A DNA stretch of 33,814 nucleotides from Gammaproteobacteria bacterium UBA7803 (GTDB lineage Bacteria > Pseudomonadota > Gammaproteobacteria > Pseudomonadales > Azotimanducaceae): the NCBI GenBank assembly GCA_002480525.1, contig DLCH01000009.1:291866-325679 (forward strand), written 5' to 3'. The notes below the pieces were generated by a model. That model made no database searches and was not told the origin of the DNA. It saw only the letters and a program-made list of their open reading frames with translations. A program made the translations under genes and the position numbers. Below are positions 17,190-24,981 of the stretch, piece by piece. The stretch's first letter is position 1, and each line of letters begins with the position of its first letter.

Positions 17190-17198
17190 TGTGGACAG
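17190..17198 (-). promoter_or_regulatory. Weak DnaA box (CTGTCCACA)
   Basis: The minus strand reads CTGTCCACA, two mismatches from TTATCCACA but keeping the TCCACA core. It sits inside the near-palindrome CCTGTGGACAGG in the putative oriC. Confidence 0.35.
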
Positions 17199-17244
17199 GT
17201 GGGAAATTGTCCGTGAGGGCGGTAGGTTGCCGGCCAGGAGAGGC

Positions 17245-17253
17245 TGTGGAAAA
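17245..17253 (-). promoter_or_regulatory. DnaA box (TTTTCCACA)
   Basis: The minus strand reads TTTTCCACA, which fits the degenerate TTWTNCACA DnaA box. It lies 78 bases from the consensus box and in opposite orientation. Confidence 0.65.
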
Positions 17254-17322
17254 GCACTGAATGGCGGTGTGCGAAATGTGGTCTGTCGGCGGTGCGGAAG
17301 TTACTCACCGGCCTCGCCGATT

Positions 17323-17331
17323 TTATCCACA
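17323..17331 (+). promoter_or_regulatory. Consensus DnaA box (TTATCCACA)
   Basis: This is a perfect match to the high-affinity DnaA box and the only perfect one I found in the window. It lies 240 bases upstream of the dnaA start and about 70 bases from the AT-rich segment. Confidence 0.85.
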
Positions 17332-17400
17332 GGTTCTTCAGGAGGTTGCTCACACGAGCCCGTTCCGACCTTCCCCGGTCGCGTTTCCCGGTCCGGCGCA

Positions 17401-17450
17401 TAACCTTTTGAATTTGCTGTTTATCCGTAAATACATTGGTTTTTTCCAAC
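17401..17450. other. AT-rich segment, candidate DNA unwinding element
   Basis: This 50-base stretch has 35 A or T bases, in a region otherwise well above 60% GC. It contains ttatccgta (17421-17429, two mismatches from a DnaA box) and a run of six T. The position next to the DnaA boxes suggests it is where the origin opens. The other AT-rich patch, 17071-17096, belongs to the rpmH promoter. Confidence 0.55.
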
Positions 17451-17482
17451 GCGCCGCATAGCCAACCCTTGAAGGAACTGGC

Positions 17483-17488
17483 TAGAAT
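17483..17488 (+). promoter_or_regulatory. Possible -10 element (TAGAAT) for dnaA
   Basis: TAGAAT lies 83-88 bases upstream of the dnaA GTG. The hexamer 17 bases further upstream is poor (agccaa). It is a reasonable but unproven -10. Confidence 0.35.
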
Positions 17489-17570
17489 CCGCCGAAACTC
17501 GAACGACACGAACGCATCTTCCGGGCACGGATGCAGGCACTGGAAGAGCGGATTTTCTGGGGGACATTGA

Positions 17571-18899
17571 GTGGAACGTTCTGTGTGGGATCGTTGCCTG
17601 GACCGGCTTCAGGACGAGCTGTCGTCGGCGCAATTCAACACGTGGATCAGGCCGTTGCAGGCGCGCGTCGAGGGTGGCCGGCTGAGCATCCTGGCGCCCA
17701 ACCGCTACGTGCTCGACGAAGTTCAGGGCAGCTATCTCGGTCGGATCCACGAGCTGCTCGACGACATGGAGGTCAGGCTGGACGTGGGATCGGCTGACCG
17801 GGAACCGGGGGCCGGCGAGGCCGGTCCGCTGCGGGCGGATGGCTCCGGCGGGGCTCGTGCGGGAGCGGGCGGCCACACCGGACACAAGCTGAACGAAGAG
17901 TTCACCTTCGAGACCTTCGTCGAAGGCAAGTCGAACGAGATGGCGAAGGCCGCCGCGATGCAGGTGGCGGCGAACGCCGGCAAGTCCTACAACCCGTTGC
18001 TGCTGTACGGGGGCGTGGGCCTCGGCAAGACGCACCTGATGCAGGCGGTGGGCAATTACGTGCGCAGCGCGCGGCCGGACGCCAACATCGTCTATCTGCA
18101 TTCCCAGCGCTTCGTGCAGGACATGGTCAAGGCGCTGCAGCAGGGCACCATGGACGAGTTCATGCAGTACTACCGGTCGGTGGACATGCTGCTGATCGAC
18201 GACATCCAGTTCTTCGCCAACAAGCTGCGCTCCCAGGAGGAGTTCTTCCACGTCTTCAACGCGCTGCTCGAGCGGGACAGTCAGATGGTGCTGACCTGCG
18301 ACCGGTACCCGCGGGAGATCGACGGCCTCGAGGAGCGGCTGAAGTCCCGGTTCGTGTACGGGCTCACCCAGGAGGTGGAGCCGCCGGAGCTCGAGACCCG
18401 GGTGGCCATTCTGATGAAGAAGGCCGAGGCGGAGGAAGTCGAGCTCGACCCGGCCGTGGCGTTCTTCATCGGCGAAAGGATCCGGTCGAACGTGCGGGAG
18501 CTCGAGGGCGCGCTGCGCCGGGTGATCGCCAACGCCAAGTTCACCGGGGCGCGCATCACCATCGAGCAGGTGAAGCGGGCGCTGCGGGACCTGCTGGCCA
18601 TTCAGGACCGGCAGATCAGCATCGACAACATCCAGCGCCTGGTGGCCGAGTACTACAACATCAAGATTTCCGATATTCTGTCGAAGCGCCGTAACCGGAC
18701 CATTGCCCGGCCCCGGCAGATGGCCATGTTCCTGGCCAAGGAGCTCACTAATCACTCCCTGCCGGAGATCGGCGAGGCGTTCGGCGGCCGGGATCACACC
18801 ACGGTGCTGCACGCCTGCAAACGCATTGCCGAGCTCAAGGAGAGCAGTGCGGACGTGGCGGAAGACTATCGGAACCTCGGCCGGCTGCTGTCCGGCTGA
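17571..18899 (+). CDS. dnaA: Chromosomal replication initiator protein DnaA
   Basis: DnaA binds DnaA boxes and melts oriC. The 442-residue product has domain I (MERSVWDRCLDRLQDEL, FNTWIRPL) and a Gly/Ala-rich domain II linker at about 72-105. The AAA+ domain has Walker A GGVGLGKT at 147-154 and LLIDDIQFF from residue 207. The C-terminal helix-turn-helix carries the signature GGRDHTTVLHACKRI at 405-419. The start is GTG 17571, preceded directly by an in-frame TGA and by a GGGGGA ribosome site about 6 bases upstream, so no earlier start is possible. Confidence 0.99.
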   Translation: MERSVWDRCLDRLQDELSSAQFNTWIRPLQARVEGGRLSILAPNRYVLDEVQGSYLGRIHELLDDMEVRLDVGSADREPGAGEAGPLRADGSGGARAGAGGHTGHKLNEEFTFETFVEGKSNEMAKAAAMQVAANAGKSYNPLLLYGGVGLGKTHLMQAVGNYVRSARPDANIVYLHSQRFVQDMVKALQQGTMDEFMQYYRSVDMLLIDDIQFFANKLRSQEEFFHVFNALLERDSQMVLTCDRYPREIDGLEERLKSRFVYGLTQEVEPPELETRVAILMKKAEAEEVELDPAVAFFIGERIRSNVRELEGALRRVIANAKFTGARITIEQVKRALRDLLAIQDRQISIDNIQRLVAEYYNIKISDILSKRRNRTIARPRQMAMFLAKELTNHSLPEIGEAFGGRDHTTVLHACKRIAELKESSADVAEDYRNLGRLLSG

Positions 18900-18943
18900 G
18901 GGTATCGGCAGGCGACTGCCCGTAAGACAGCGACAGGTTAGCC

Positions 18944-20047
18944 ATGAAGTTCACCACGAATCGTGAGGCGCTGCTGCGACCGCTGCAGCTCGTGACCGGG
19001 GTCGTCGAGCGTCGGCAGACGCTGCCGGTTCTCGCCAACCTGCTGGTGGTGGCCAGGGACGACACGCTGTCCCTGACGGGCACGGACCTCGAAGTGGAAC
19101 TGGTTGCGGTGGAGCGCGGGGTCGATGTCGCCGAGCCCGGCGAGGTGACGATTCCTGCGCGCAAGCTGGCTGACATCTGGCGTTCCCTGCCTGAGGGGGC
19201 GGAGGTGACGGTTCAGGCGGAAGGGGACCGAGCGATCGTTCGGTCCGGGCGCAGCCGGTTTGCCCTGGCCACCCTGCCGGCGGCGGATTTCCCCAAGGTC
19301 GAGAGCGGCCCGGGGGATCTCGAAGTGGAGCTCGCCCAGCACGAACTGCGTCGGCTGCTCGACCGGGTGAGCTTCTCCATGGCTCAGCAGGATGTGCGCT
19401 ATTTTCTTAATGGAATGCTTCTCGAGGTCACTGGCGCCCATACCCGGACGGTAGCCACCGATGGCCACCGGCTCGCCATGTGCACCCTCGGTGCGGGGGT
19501 GGATGGTGCCGATCGGGTGCAGGCCATCGTTCCCAGGAAGGGTGTGCTCGAGCTGAGCAGGCTTCTTGACGATGGGGATGATGCCGTGGGCATGCACCTG
19601 GGCGCCAACCATCTTCGTGTGGTGCTGGGTCCGTACACGCTCACGACCAAGCTGGTCGATGGCAAGTTTCCTGATTATGAGAAGGTGGTGCCCCGCCGGG
19701 CGGAGCGATCCATGAGCGGGGACCGGGATACCCTGCGCCAGGCCTTCGCCCGGGCGTCCATTCTGTCGAACGAAAAGTATCGCGGCGTTCGTCTCATCCT
19801 CGAGCCGGAGCAGCTCACCATTCAGGCCAACAATCCGGAGCAGGAAGAGGCCGAGGAAGTGGTGCCGGTGCAGTACGCCGGCGAGCGCATGGAGATCGGC
19901 TTCAACGTCAGCTATCTGCAGGACGTGCTCAACGTGCTCGACACCGAGACGGTCACCATGAGCGTCGCCGACGCCAACAGCAGCGCGCTGGTCGAGGGTG
20001 TGGGCAACGAAGAGGCGCTTTACGTCGTCATGCCCATGCGGCTCTAG
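18944..20047 (+). CDS. dnaN: DNA polymerase III beta subunit (sliding clamp)
   Basis: The beta clamp encircles DNA and tethers polymerases and repair proteins. The 367-residue product starts MKFTTNREALLRPLQLV and shows the three-domain clamp pattern, with QTLPVLANLLV, FALATLPAADFPKVE, RYFLNGMLLEV, TVATDGHRLAMC, SNEKYRGVRL and the C-terminal ALYVVMPMRL that lines the protein-binding pocket. It lies 44 bases after dnaA and 24 bases before recF. Confidence 0.99.
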   Translation: MKFTTNREALLRPLQLVTGVVERRQTLPVLANLLVVARDDTLSLTGTDLEVELVAVERGVDVAEPGEVTIPARKLADIWRSLPEGAEVTVQAEGDRAIVRSGRSRFALATLPAADFPKVESGPGDLEVELAQHELRRLLDRVSFSMAQQDVRYFLNGMLLEVTGAHTRTVATDGHRLAMCTLGAGVDGADRVQAIVPRKGVLELSRLLDDGDDAVGMHLGANHLRVVLGPYTLTTKLVDGKFPDYEKVVPRRAERSMSGDRDTLRQAFARASILSNEKYRGVRLILEPEQLTIQANNPEQEEAEEVVPVQYAGERMEIGFNVSYLQDVLNVLDTETVTMSVADANSSALVEGVGNEEALYVVMPMRL

Positions 20048-20071
20048 GGACGGCGCTTTCCGGCGCAGACC

Positions 20072-21172
20072 GTGAGGTTTCGCCAGCTCGACATTCTCAA
20101 CCTGCGCAATCTTCGGCAGGTGTCCATTCAGCCGTCCAGCGGCATCAATTATCTGTTCGGTGGCAACGGGGCCGGCAAGACCGCCGTCCTGGAGGCAGTG
20201 CATCTGCTGGCCCGGGGGCGTTCGTTCCGGAGCGGTCAGGTGTCCGAGCTGGTGCGGGCGGGAGAGGATCATCTGACCGTGCGCGCGGCGATCGAGGACG
20301 AACACCGTGGGGAGCAGCGTGTCGCGCTGCTTCGAGGGCGGGGTGGTCGGGGGGAGCTGCGCATCAACGGCGAGCCGGGGCGGAGAGTGTCCCAGGCGGC
20401 CGTGCTGATGCCGGTGCAGGTTCTGGGGCCGTTGCTCAGCGATCTCGTGTTCGGCGGGCCCGGCGTCCGCCGGCAGTGGCTCGACTGGGGAGTGTTCCAC
20501 GTGGAACCTGGCTATCTCGACACCCTGCGCAGCTACCTCCAGGCCGTTCGGCAGCGGAACGCGGCGCTGAAACGCAGCGGTGGTTCCTCGGGCGGTGCCG
20601 GCTCGGTGGAGGCTTTTTCCGAATCGGTGGCGACGCTTGGCGAAGACGTCAGTCGGGCCCGACGCGGGTATCTGGTCGAACTTGAGGTGGTTCTGGCTCG
20701 CGCACTGGCGGCCATGGCCCCGGAGATGACGCTGGAGATCGGCTATCGCCAGGGTTGGCCCGACGAGGAATCCCTGTTGAAAACCCTGGGTGATTGGCGC
20801 CGAAGAGAGGTAAAATCCGGGTCGACGCAGTTCGGCCCGCATCGGGCGGATCTGGAGCTGCGGGTTGCCGGCCAGGTCGCCGGAGGGACTGTTTCCCGAG
20901 GCCAGGGAAAGATCCTGGCGAGCGCGATGATGCTGGCTCAGGCGGAGTTGCTCCAGCGACGGGGGCGTCGGTCGACCGCTTTCCTGATCGACGACATCGG
21001 GGCCGAGCTCGACTCAGCACACACGCAACGGTTCTTTCAGGCGTTGAAAGCAGTTGGAAGCCAGATCTTCGCGACATCCAACGACCCGCCTGGATGGATA
21101 CGCGAGGTTGCCGGAACAGACATTCGAGTGTTCCACGTGGAACAAGGGTCGGTGACAGAGGGGCCTTCGTGA
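20072..21172 (+). CDS. recF: DNA replication and repair protein RecF
   Basis: RecF is an ABC-type ATPase that helps load RecA at single-strand gaps. The 366-residue product has Walker A GGNGAGKT at 30-37, the SRGQGKILASAMMLAQAELL signature region, and Walker B FLIDDIGAELD. The start is GTG 20072. Two parS sequences are embedded in the coding sequence in the same codon phase; each encodes Val-Phe-His-Val-Glu (141-145 and 353-357). The C-terminal motif lies 10 residues from the end. Confidence 0.98.
   Translation: MRFRQLDILNLRNLRQVSIQPSSGINYLFGGNGAGKTAVLEAVHLLARGRSFRSGQVSELVRAGEDHLTVRAAIEDEHRGEQRVALLRGRGGRGELRINGEPGRRVSQAAVLMPVQVLGPLLSDLVFGGPGVRRQWLDWGVFHVEPGYLDTLRSYLQAVRQRNAALKRSGGSSGGAGSVEAFSESVATLGEDVSRARRGYLVELEVVLARALAAMAPEMTLEIGYRQGWPDEESLLKTLGDWRRREVKSGSTQFGPHRADLELRVAGQVAGGTVSRGQGKILASAMMLAQAELLQRRGRRSTAFLIDDIGAELDSAHTQRFFQALKAVGSQIFATSNDPPGWIREVAGTDIRVFHVEQGSVTEGPS
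20493..20508. promoter_or_regulatory. parS centromere site 1 (in recF)
   Basis: TGTTCCACGTGGAACC matches 15 of 16 positions of the parS palindrome TGTTCCACGTGGAACA, a form used by gammaproteobacterial ParB. It lies within recF, about 3 kb from oriC, and the matching parB is in this window. ParB binding is inferred. Confidence 0.88.
21129..21144. promoter_or_regulatory. parS centromere site 2 (in recF)
   Basis: TGTTCCACGTGGAACA is a perfect 16-bp palindrome and a full parS match. It lies near the 3' end of recF, exactly 636 bases (212 codons) after the first site, so both occupy the same phase of the reading frame. Confidence 0.93.
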
Positions 21173-21203
21173 CCCGAAAGGCCGTCGCGGAAGCCGACCA
21201 GAA

Positions 21204-21229
21204 TCGCGGAACCAGCCTGGTTCCCGCGA
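21204..21229 (+). other. Hairpin in the gyrB leader
   Basis: ggaacca (21208-21214) and tggttcc (21218-21224) pair perfectly around a 3-base loop. Four further pairs (21204-21207 with 21226-21229) extend the stem past a single bulged C. The stem ends just before the gyrB Shine-Dalgarno GAGGG (21232-21236). There is no U-run. It may influence gyrB translation or mRNA stability; this is inference. Confidence 0.45.
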
Positions 21230-21242
21230 ACGAGGGCGATCG

Positions 21243-23654
21243 ATGAGCGAAAAAGACTACGATTCCAAGAGCATCAAGGTGCTGCGCGGCCTGGACGCCG
21301 TCCGCAAGCGCCCCGGCATGTACATCGGCGACACCGAGGACGGTACCGGCCTGCACCACATGGTTCAGGAGCTGGTCGACAACTCCATCGACGAAGCGCT
21401 CGCCGGCCACTGCACCCACATCGACGTGGTGGTCCACCCCGAGGAGGCCATCACCGTCACCGACGACGGCCGGGGCATCCCCGTGGACATTCACCCCGAA
21501 GAAGGGGTCTCCGCCGCCGAAGTCATCATGACCACGCTCCATGCCGGCGGTAAGTTCGACGACAACAGCTACAAGGTCTCCGGCGGGCTGCACGGCGTCG
21601 GCGTCTCCGTGGTCAACGCCCTGTCGGAGGAATTCCGCCTCACCGTGCGCAGAAACGGCGCGGTTTACGAGCAGACCTACGTCCACGGCGTCCCCCAGGC
21701 CCCGCTGAAACAGATCGGCGAGACTTCCGAACGCGGCACCGAGTGTTACTTCCGCCCGTCGCCCCAGACCTTCAAGAACGTCCAGTTCCACTACGACATT
21801 CTGGCCAAGCGCCTACGGGAACTGGCTTTCCTGAACTCCGGCGTCGAGATCCGGCTCTCCGACGAGCGCACCGGCAAGAAAGACACTTTTCTTTACGAGG
21901 GTGGCCTGAGGGCCTTCGTCGAGTACCTGAATCACAACAAGAACCCGCTCAACACCGTGTTCCACTTCCAGAGCGCCGAGCGCGAGGACGGCATCGCCGT
22001 GGAAGTCGCCATGCAGTGGAACGACGGCTTTCAGGAACAGGTGTTCCCGTACACCAACAACATTCCCCAGCGGGACGGCGGCACCCACATGGCCGGCTTC
22101 CGCGCGGCGCTCACCCGCAGCCTCAACGGCTACATCGAGCGGGAAGGCCTGCTGAAGAAGGTCCAGGTGGCCACCTCCGGGGACGACGCCCGGGAAGGCC
22201 TCACCGCCGTGGTGTCGGTGAAGGTGCCCGATCCCAAGTTCTCGGCCCAGACCAAGGACAAACTGGTGTCCAGCGAGGTGAAGACCGCCGTGGAGCAGGA
22301 ACTCTCCAAGGCGTTCACCGAGTATCTCGACGAGCATCCCAACGACGCCCGCGCCGTGGTCACGAAGATGATCGACGCCGCCCGGGCCCGGGAGGCTGCG
22401 CGCAAGGCCCGGGAGATGACCCGGCGCAAAGGCGCCCTCGATATTGCCGGCCTGCCCGGCAAGCTGGCGGACTGCCAGGAAAAGGATCCGGCGCTGTCGG
22501 AGCTCTATCTGGTGGAGGGCGACTCCGCCGGCGGCTCCGCCAAGCAGGGCAGGGACCGCCGCACCCAGGCCATCCTGCCGCTGCGGGGCAAGATCCTGAA
22601 CGTGGAGAAAGCCCGTTTTGACAAGATGCTTTCTTCAGCCGAGGTGGGAACCCTGGTCACCGCCCTCGGCTGCGGCATTGGCCGCACCGAGTTCGACCCG
22701 GACAAGCTACGCTATCACCGCATCATCATCATGACCGACGCGGACGTCGACGGCTCCCACATCCGCACGCTGCTGCTCACGTTCTTCTTCCGCCAGATGC
22801 CCGAGCTGATCGAGCGCGGCCACGTCTACATTGCCCAGCCGCCCCTCTACAAGGTGAAGAAGGGCAAGCAGGAGCACTACGTGAAGGACGACGTGGAGCT
22901 CGAGGACTACATCCTCCAGCTCGCCCTCGATGGCGCCAGCCTGCACATCAATGCGGACGCGCCGGCCATCGACGACGAGCGCCTCCAGAGCCTGGCGCGG
23001 GAATACACCATGCTCATGCTGCGCCTGGACCGCCGCAACCGGGTCTACCCCCGGGCCATCACCGAGCGCCTCGTGGACCTGCCGACCGTCGACGCGGCGC
23101 TGCTCGCCGACGCGTCCGCCATGATCTCGTGGAGTGAGCGCTTGCAAACCTCCATCGGCAGTGTCGATGGGGATGCGCCCGTGGTGACCGTGGAGTTCGA
23201 TGCCGAGCATCAGGTTCACGTACCGGTGGTCCAGCTCAGGGTCCGCGGCATCACCGAGCAGATCCGCCTGACCTATTCGTTCTTCATGAGCCCGGAATAC
23301 CGGGCCATCGCCAAGCTCGGCGAGCACGTCTACGGCCTGCTGGAGAACGGGGCCCACGTCCGGCGCGGAGACAAGCGTCAGACGGTGGCCACCTTCGGCG
23401 AGGCGCTGACCTGGCTGGTGGGCGAGGCCAAGCGCGGTCTGGACGTGCAGCGCTACAAGGGGCTGGGCGAGATGAATCCGGACCAGCTCTGGCAGACCAC
23501 CATGGACCCGGCGGTCCGGCGCATGCTCAGGGTCACGGTGGACGACGCCATCGCCGCCGACCAGATGTTCACGACCCTGATGGGCGACCAGGTGGAACCC
23601 CGGCGCGAGTTCATCGAGTCCAACGCGCTCCAGGTCGTCAACCTGGACGTGTGA
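21243..23654 (+). CDS. gyrB: DNA gyrase subunit B
   Basis: GyrB is the ATPase subunit of gyrase, which introduces negative supercoils ahead of the fork. The 803-residue product is full length (804 in E. coli). It has the GHKL ATPase motifs (VRKRPGMYIGDT, ELVDNSIDEALAGH, VTDDGRGIPVDIHPEEG, GGLHGVGVSVVNALS). The TOPRIM domain has LYLVEGDSAGGSAKQGRDR and MTDADVDGSHIRTLLLTFF, and the C-terminus has RYKGLGEMNPDQLW and PRREFIESNAL. ATG 21243 has GAGGG 6 bases upstream. The stop is 2 bases from the end of the convergent plsC-like gene, so the two transcripts must overlap or terminate in coding sequence. Confidence 0.99.
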   Translation: MSEKDYDSKSIKVLRGLDAVRKRPGMYIGDTEDGTGLHHMVQELVDNSIDEALAGHCTHIDVVVHPEEAITVTDDGRGIPVDIHPEEGVSAAEVIMTTLHAGGKFDDNSYKVSGGLHGVGVSVVNALSEEFRLTVRRNGAVYEQTYVHGVPQAPLKQIGETSERGTECYFRPSPQTFKNVQFHYDILAKRLRELAFLNSGVEIRLSDERTGKKDTFLYEGGLRAFVEYLNHNKNPLNTVFHFQSAEREDGIAVEVAMQWNDGFQEQVFPYTNNIPQRDGGTHMAGFRAALTRSLNGYIEREGLLKKVQVATSGDDAREGLTAVVSVKVPDPKFSAQTKDKLVSSEVKTAVEQELSKAFTEYLDEHPNDARAVVTKMIDAARAREAARKAREMTRRKGALDIAGLPGKLADCQEKDPALSELYLVEGDSAGGSAKQGRDRRTQAILPLRGKILNVEKARFDKMLSSAEVGTLVTALGCGIGRTEFDPDKLRYHRIIIMTDADVDGSHIRTLLLTFFFRQMPELIERGHVYIAQPPLYKVKKGKQEHYVKDDVELEDYILQLALDGASLHINADAPAIDDERLQSLAREYTMLMLRLDRRNRVYPRAITERLVDLPTVDAALLADASAMISWSERLQTSIGSVDGDAPVVTVEFDAEHQVHVPVVQLRVRGITEQIRLTYSFFMSPEYRAIAKLGEHVYGLLENGAHVRRGDKRQTVATFGEALTWLVGEAKRGLDVQRYKGLGEMNPDQLWQTTMDPAVRRMLRVTVDDAIAADQMFTTLMGDQVEPRREFIESNALQVVNLDV

Positions 23655-23656
23655 GT

Positions 23657-24379
23657 TCAGGCCCGGTCTGCCTCCGGACGCGGCAGACGGGCCATCAGCG
23701 CCTCGAAGTGCGCGGCGCAGTCCGCCTGAATCTCTTTGGTGGACCTGCCTGCGGTGGCGATCGGCTCGCCGATCAGCACCTGCACTTCCCCTGCGCGCTT
23801 GCGGAACGCATGGGCCGGCCAGTGGGAGCCGGCGTTGTGCACGACGATCAGCACCGGCGCCCCGGTGGCCGACGCGAGGGCGGCGCCGCCGGGTTGAAAC
23901 CTGCCGATCCTGCCCGCCGGCATGCGGGTACCCTCCGGGAACAGCACCACCCAGATGCCGTCGTCGAGCCTCGAGGAACCCAGCTCGATCAGGGTACGCA
24001 GCGCCTTGCGCTGCTGACTCCGGTCGATGGCGATCGGCTTCAGCGTGCGGAACGCCCAGCCGAAGAACGGAATGTTCAGCAGTTCCTTCTTGATGAGCGT
24101 CGCCTGGGGCGAGAAGAGCTGCTGCAGAAACAGCGTCTCCCAGGTGCTCTCGTGGCGGCACAGCACGATGCAGGGGGTCTCCGGCACGTGCTCCAGCCCC
24201 TCGACCCGGTAGCCGATGCCGCAGGTCCAGCGCAGCCAGCGCAGACAGAATCCGGTCCAACAGCCGATGATCAGCCGGAAGCGGAGCCGGTAGGGGAACA
24301 GCCAGCCGAACACCGTCCCGAGCGTGCCCCACACCACGGTCGCCACCGTGTACCCCACGTAGAACAGCAGCGCCCTCAC
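23657..24379 (-). CDS. plsC: 1-acyl-sn-glycerol-3-phosphate acyltransferase (PlsC-like)
   Basis: This family acylates lysophosphatidic acid to phosphatidic acid at the inner membrane. The protein has an N-terminal membrane segment (LLFYVGYTVATVVWGTLG), then the catalytic block RHESTWETLFLQ with an H-x4-E motif at the usual H-x4-D position. Next come KKELLNIPFFGWAFRTLKPIAIDR and the substrate motif FPEGTRMPAG. GTG 24379 overlaps the gmhB stop as GTGA and gives 240 residues, close to the family size. An upstream ATG at 24409 would add 10 residues inside gmhB. Position next to gyrB matches the Pseudomonas acyltransferase gene PA0005. Confidence 0.9.
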   Translation of the reverse strand: MRALLFYVGYTVATVVWGTLGTVFGWLFPYRLRFRLIIGCWTGFCLRWLRWTCGIGYRVEGLEHVPETPCIVLCRHESTWETLFLQQLFSPQATLIKKELLNIPFFGWAFRTLKPIAIDRSQQRKALRTLIELGSSRLDDGIWVVLFPEGTRMPAGRIGRFQPGGAALASATGAPVLIVVHNAGSHWPAHAFRKRAGEVQVLIGEPIATAGRSTKEIQADCAAHFEALMARLPRPEADRA

Positions 24380-24930
24380 CGGCACGACGAACGCTCCCGG
24401 AGGATCCATTCCACGAATGCGGCCAGATCGTCGCCGATCCAGCTCACGCCCATCCCCCGGGCCAGGGGCTCCACCTGGGCGCCCTTGCCCGTGCGCACCA
24501 GCGCCGCCCGGCACCCCGCGGCATGGGCGGCCTCGACGTCGCGGATCGCGTCACCGACGAAGATCGTTTCGTCCGGTGACACGTCCAGCGCCGCCATGGC
24601 CGCGCGCAGCATGCCCGGCGCGGGTTTGCGGCAGTCGCAGCCGGCGTCGGGGTCGTGGGGACAGTAGCGCAGATCGTCGAGGTGGCCGCCGGCCGCGTCG
24701 AGCTCCGTGCGCATCCTGCGATGGATGTCGGTGAGCGTGGCTTCCGAGAACAGGCCCCGGCCGACGCCGGATTGATTGGTGCATACGCCCACCAGCAGAC
24801 CGGCGCGGTTCAACGCTGCAACGGCCGGCAGCGCGCCCGGAATCGGCAACCACTCGTCCGCGCTGCGCACGAAGTCGGGACTGTCGACGTTGAGGACGCC
24901 ATCCCTGTCCAGCAGTATCAATCTGGCCAT
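24376..24930 (-). CDS. gmhB: D-glycero-D-manno-heptose-1,7-bisphosphate 7-phosphatase
   Basis: GmhB removes the C7 phosphate from heptose bisphosphate on the way to ADP-heptose for the lipopolysaccharide inner core. The 184-residue HAD-superfamily protein has the nucleophile and acid pair Asp8 and Asp10 in LLDRDGVLNVD and a TNQSGVGRG loop. The zinc ligands are Cys90, His92, Cys98 and Cys100 in CPHDPDAGCDCRKP, and the acidic motif is FVGDAIRDVEAA. These are diagnostic of the GmhB branch. It precedes the plsC-like gene with a 4-base overlap, and is divergent from tag across 51 bases. Confidence 0.95.
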   Translation of the reverse strand: MARLILLDRDGVLNVDSPDFVRSADEWLPIPGALPAVAALNRAGLLVGVCTNQSGVGRGLFSEATLTDIHRRMRTELDAAGGHLDDLRYCPHDPDAGCDCRKPAPGMLRAAMAALDVSPDETIFVGDAIRDVEAAHAAGCRAALVRTGKGAQVEPLARGMGVSWIGDDLAAFVEWILRERSSCR

Positions 24931-24945
24931 TGCAGTCCGGGCGGG

Positions 24946-24951
24946 TAGAAT
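24946..24951 (+). promoter_or_regulatory. Possible -10 element (TAGAAT) for tag
   Basis: TAGAAT lies 31-36 bases upstream of the tag ATG in the short divergent gap with gmhB. No good -35 is spaced correctly, so the call is weak. Confidence 0.35.
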
Positions 24952-24981
24952 CGCCGGCGCAATCTAAGGTATCTCGGAATC

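Larger units (their letters stand above)
17101..17460. other. Putative chromosomal replication origin oriC
   Basis: The non-coding stretch between the rpmH promoter and dnaA is the classical oriC position in non-enteric gammaproteobacteria. It holds one consensus DnaA box (17323-17331), a good degenerate one (17245-17253), weaker matches at 17190-17198 and 17268-17276, and a 70% AT segment at 17401-17450. No gene is present. Boundaries are approximate. GATC sites are scarce, unlike E. coli oriC. Confidence 0.75.

Noticed and set aside
17069..17509. A 146-codon minus-strand open frame covering the origin
   Set aside because: It overlaps the DnaA boxes, AT-rich segment and rpmH promoter, has no recognisable domain, and matches the expected non-coding oriC position.
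24380..24409. ATG 24409 as the plsC start
   Set aside because: It would place a 34-base overlap in gmhB and add unconserved residues; GTG 24379 gives a 4-base overlap and the typical length.
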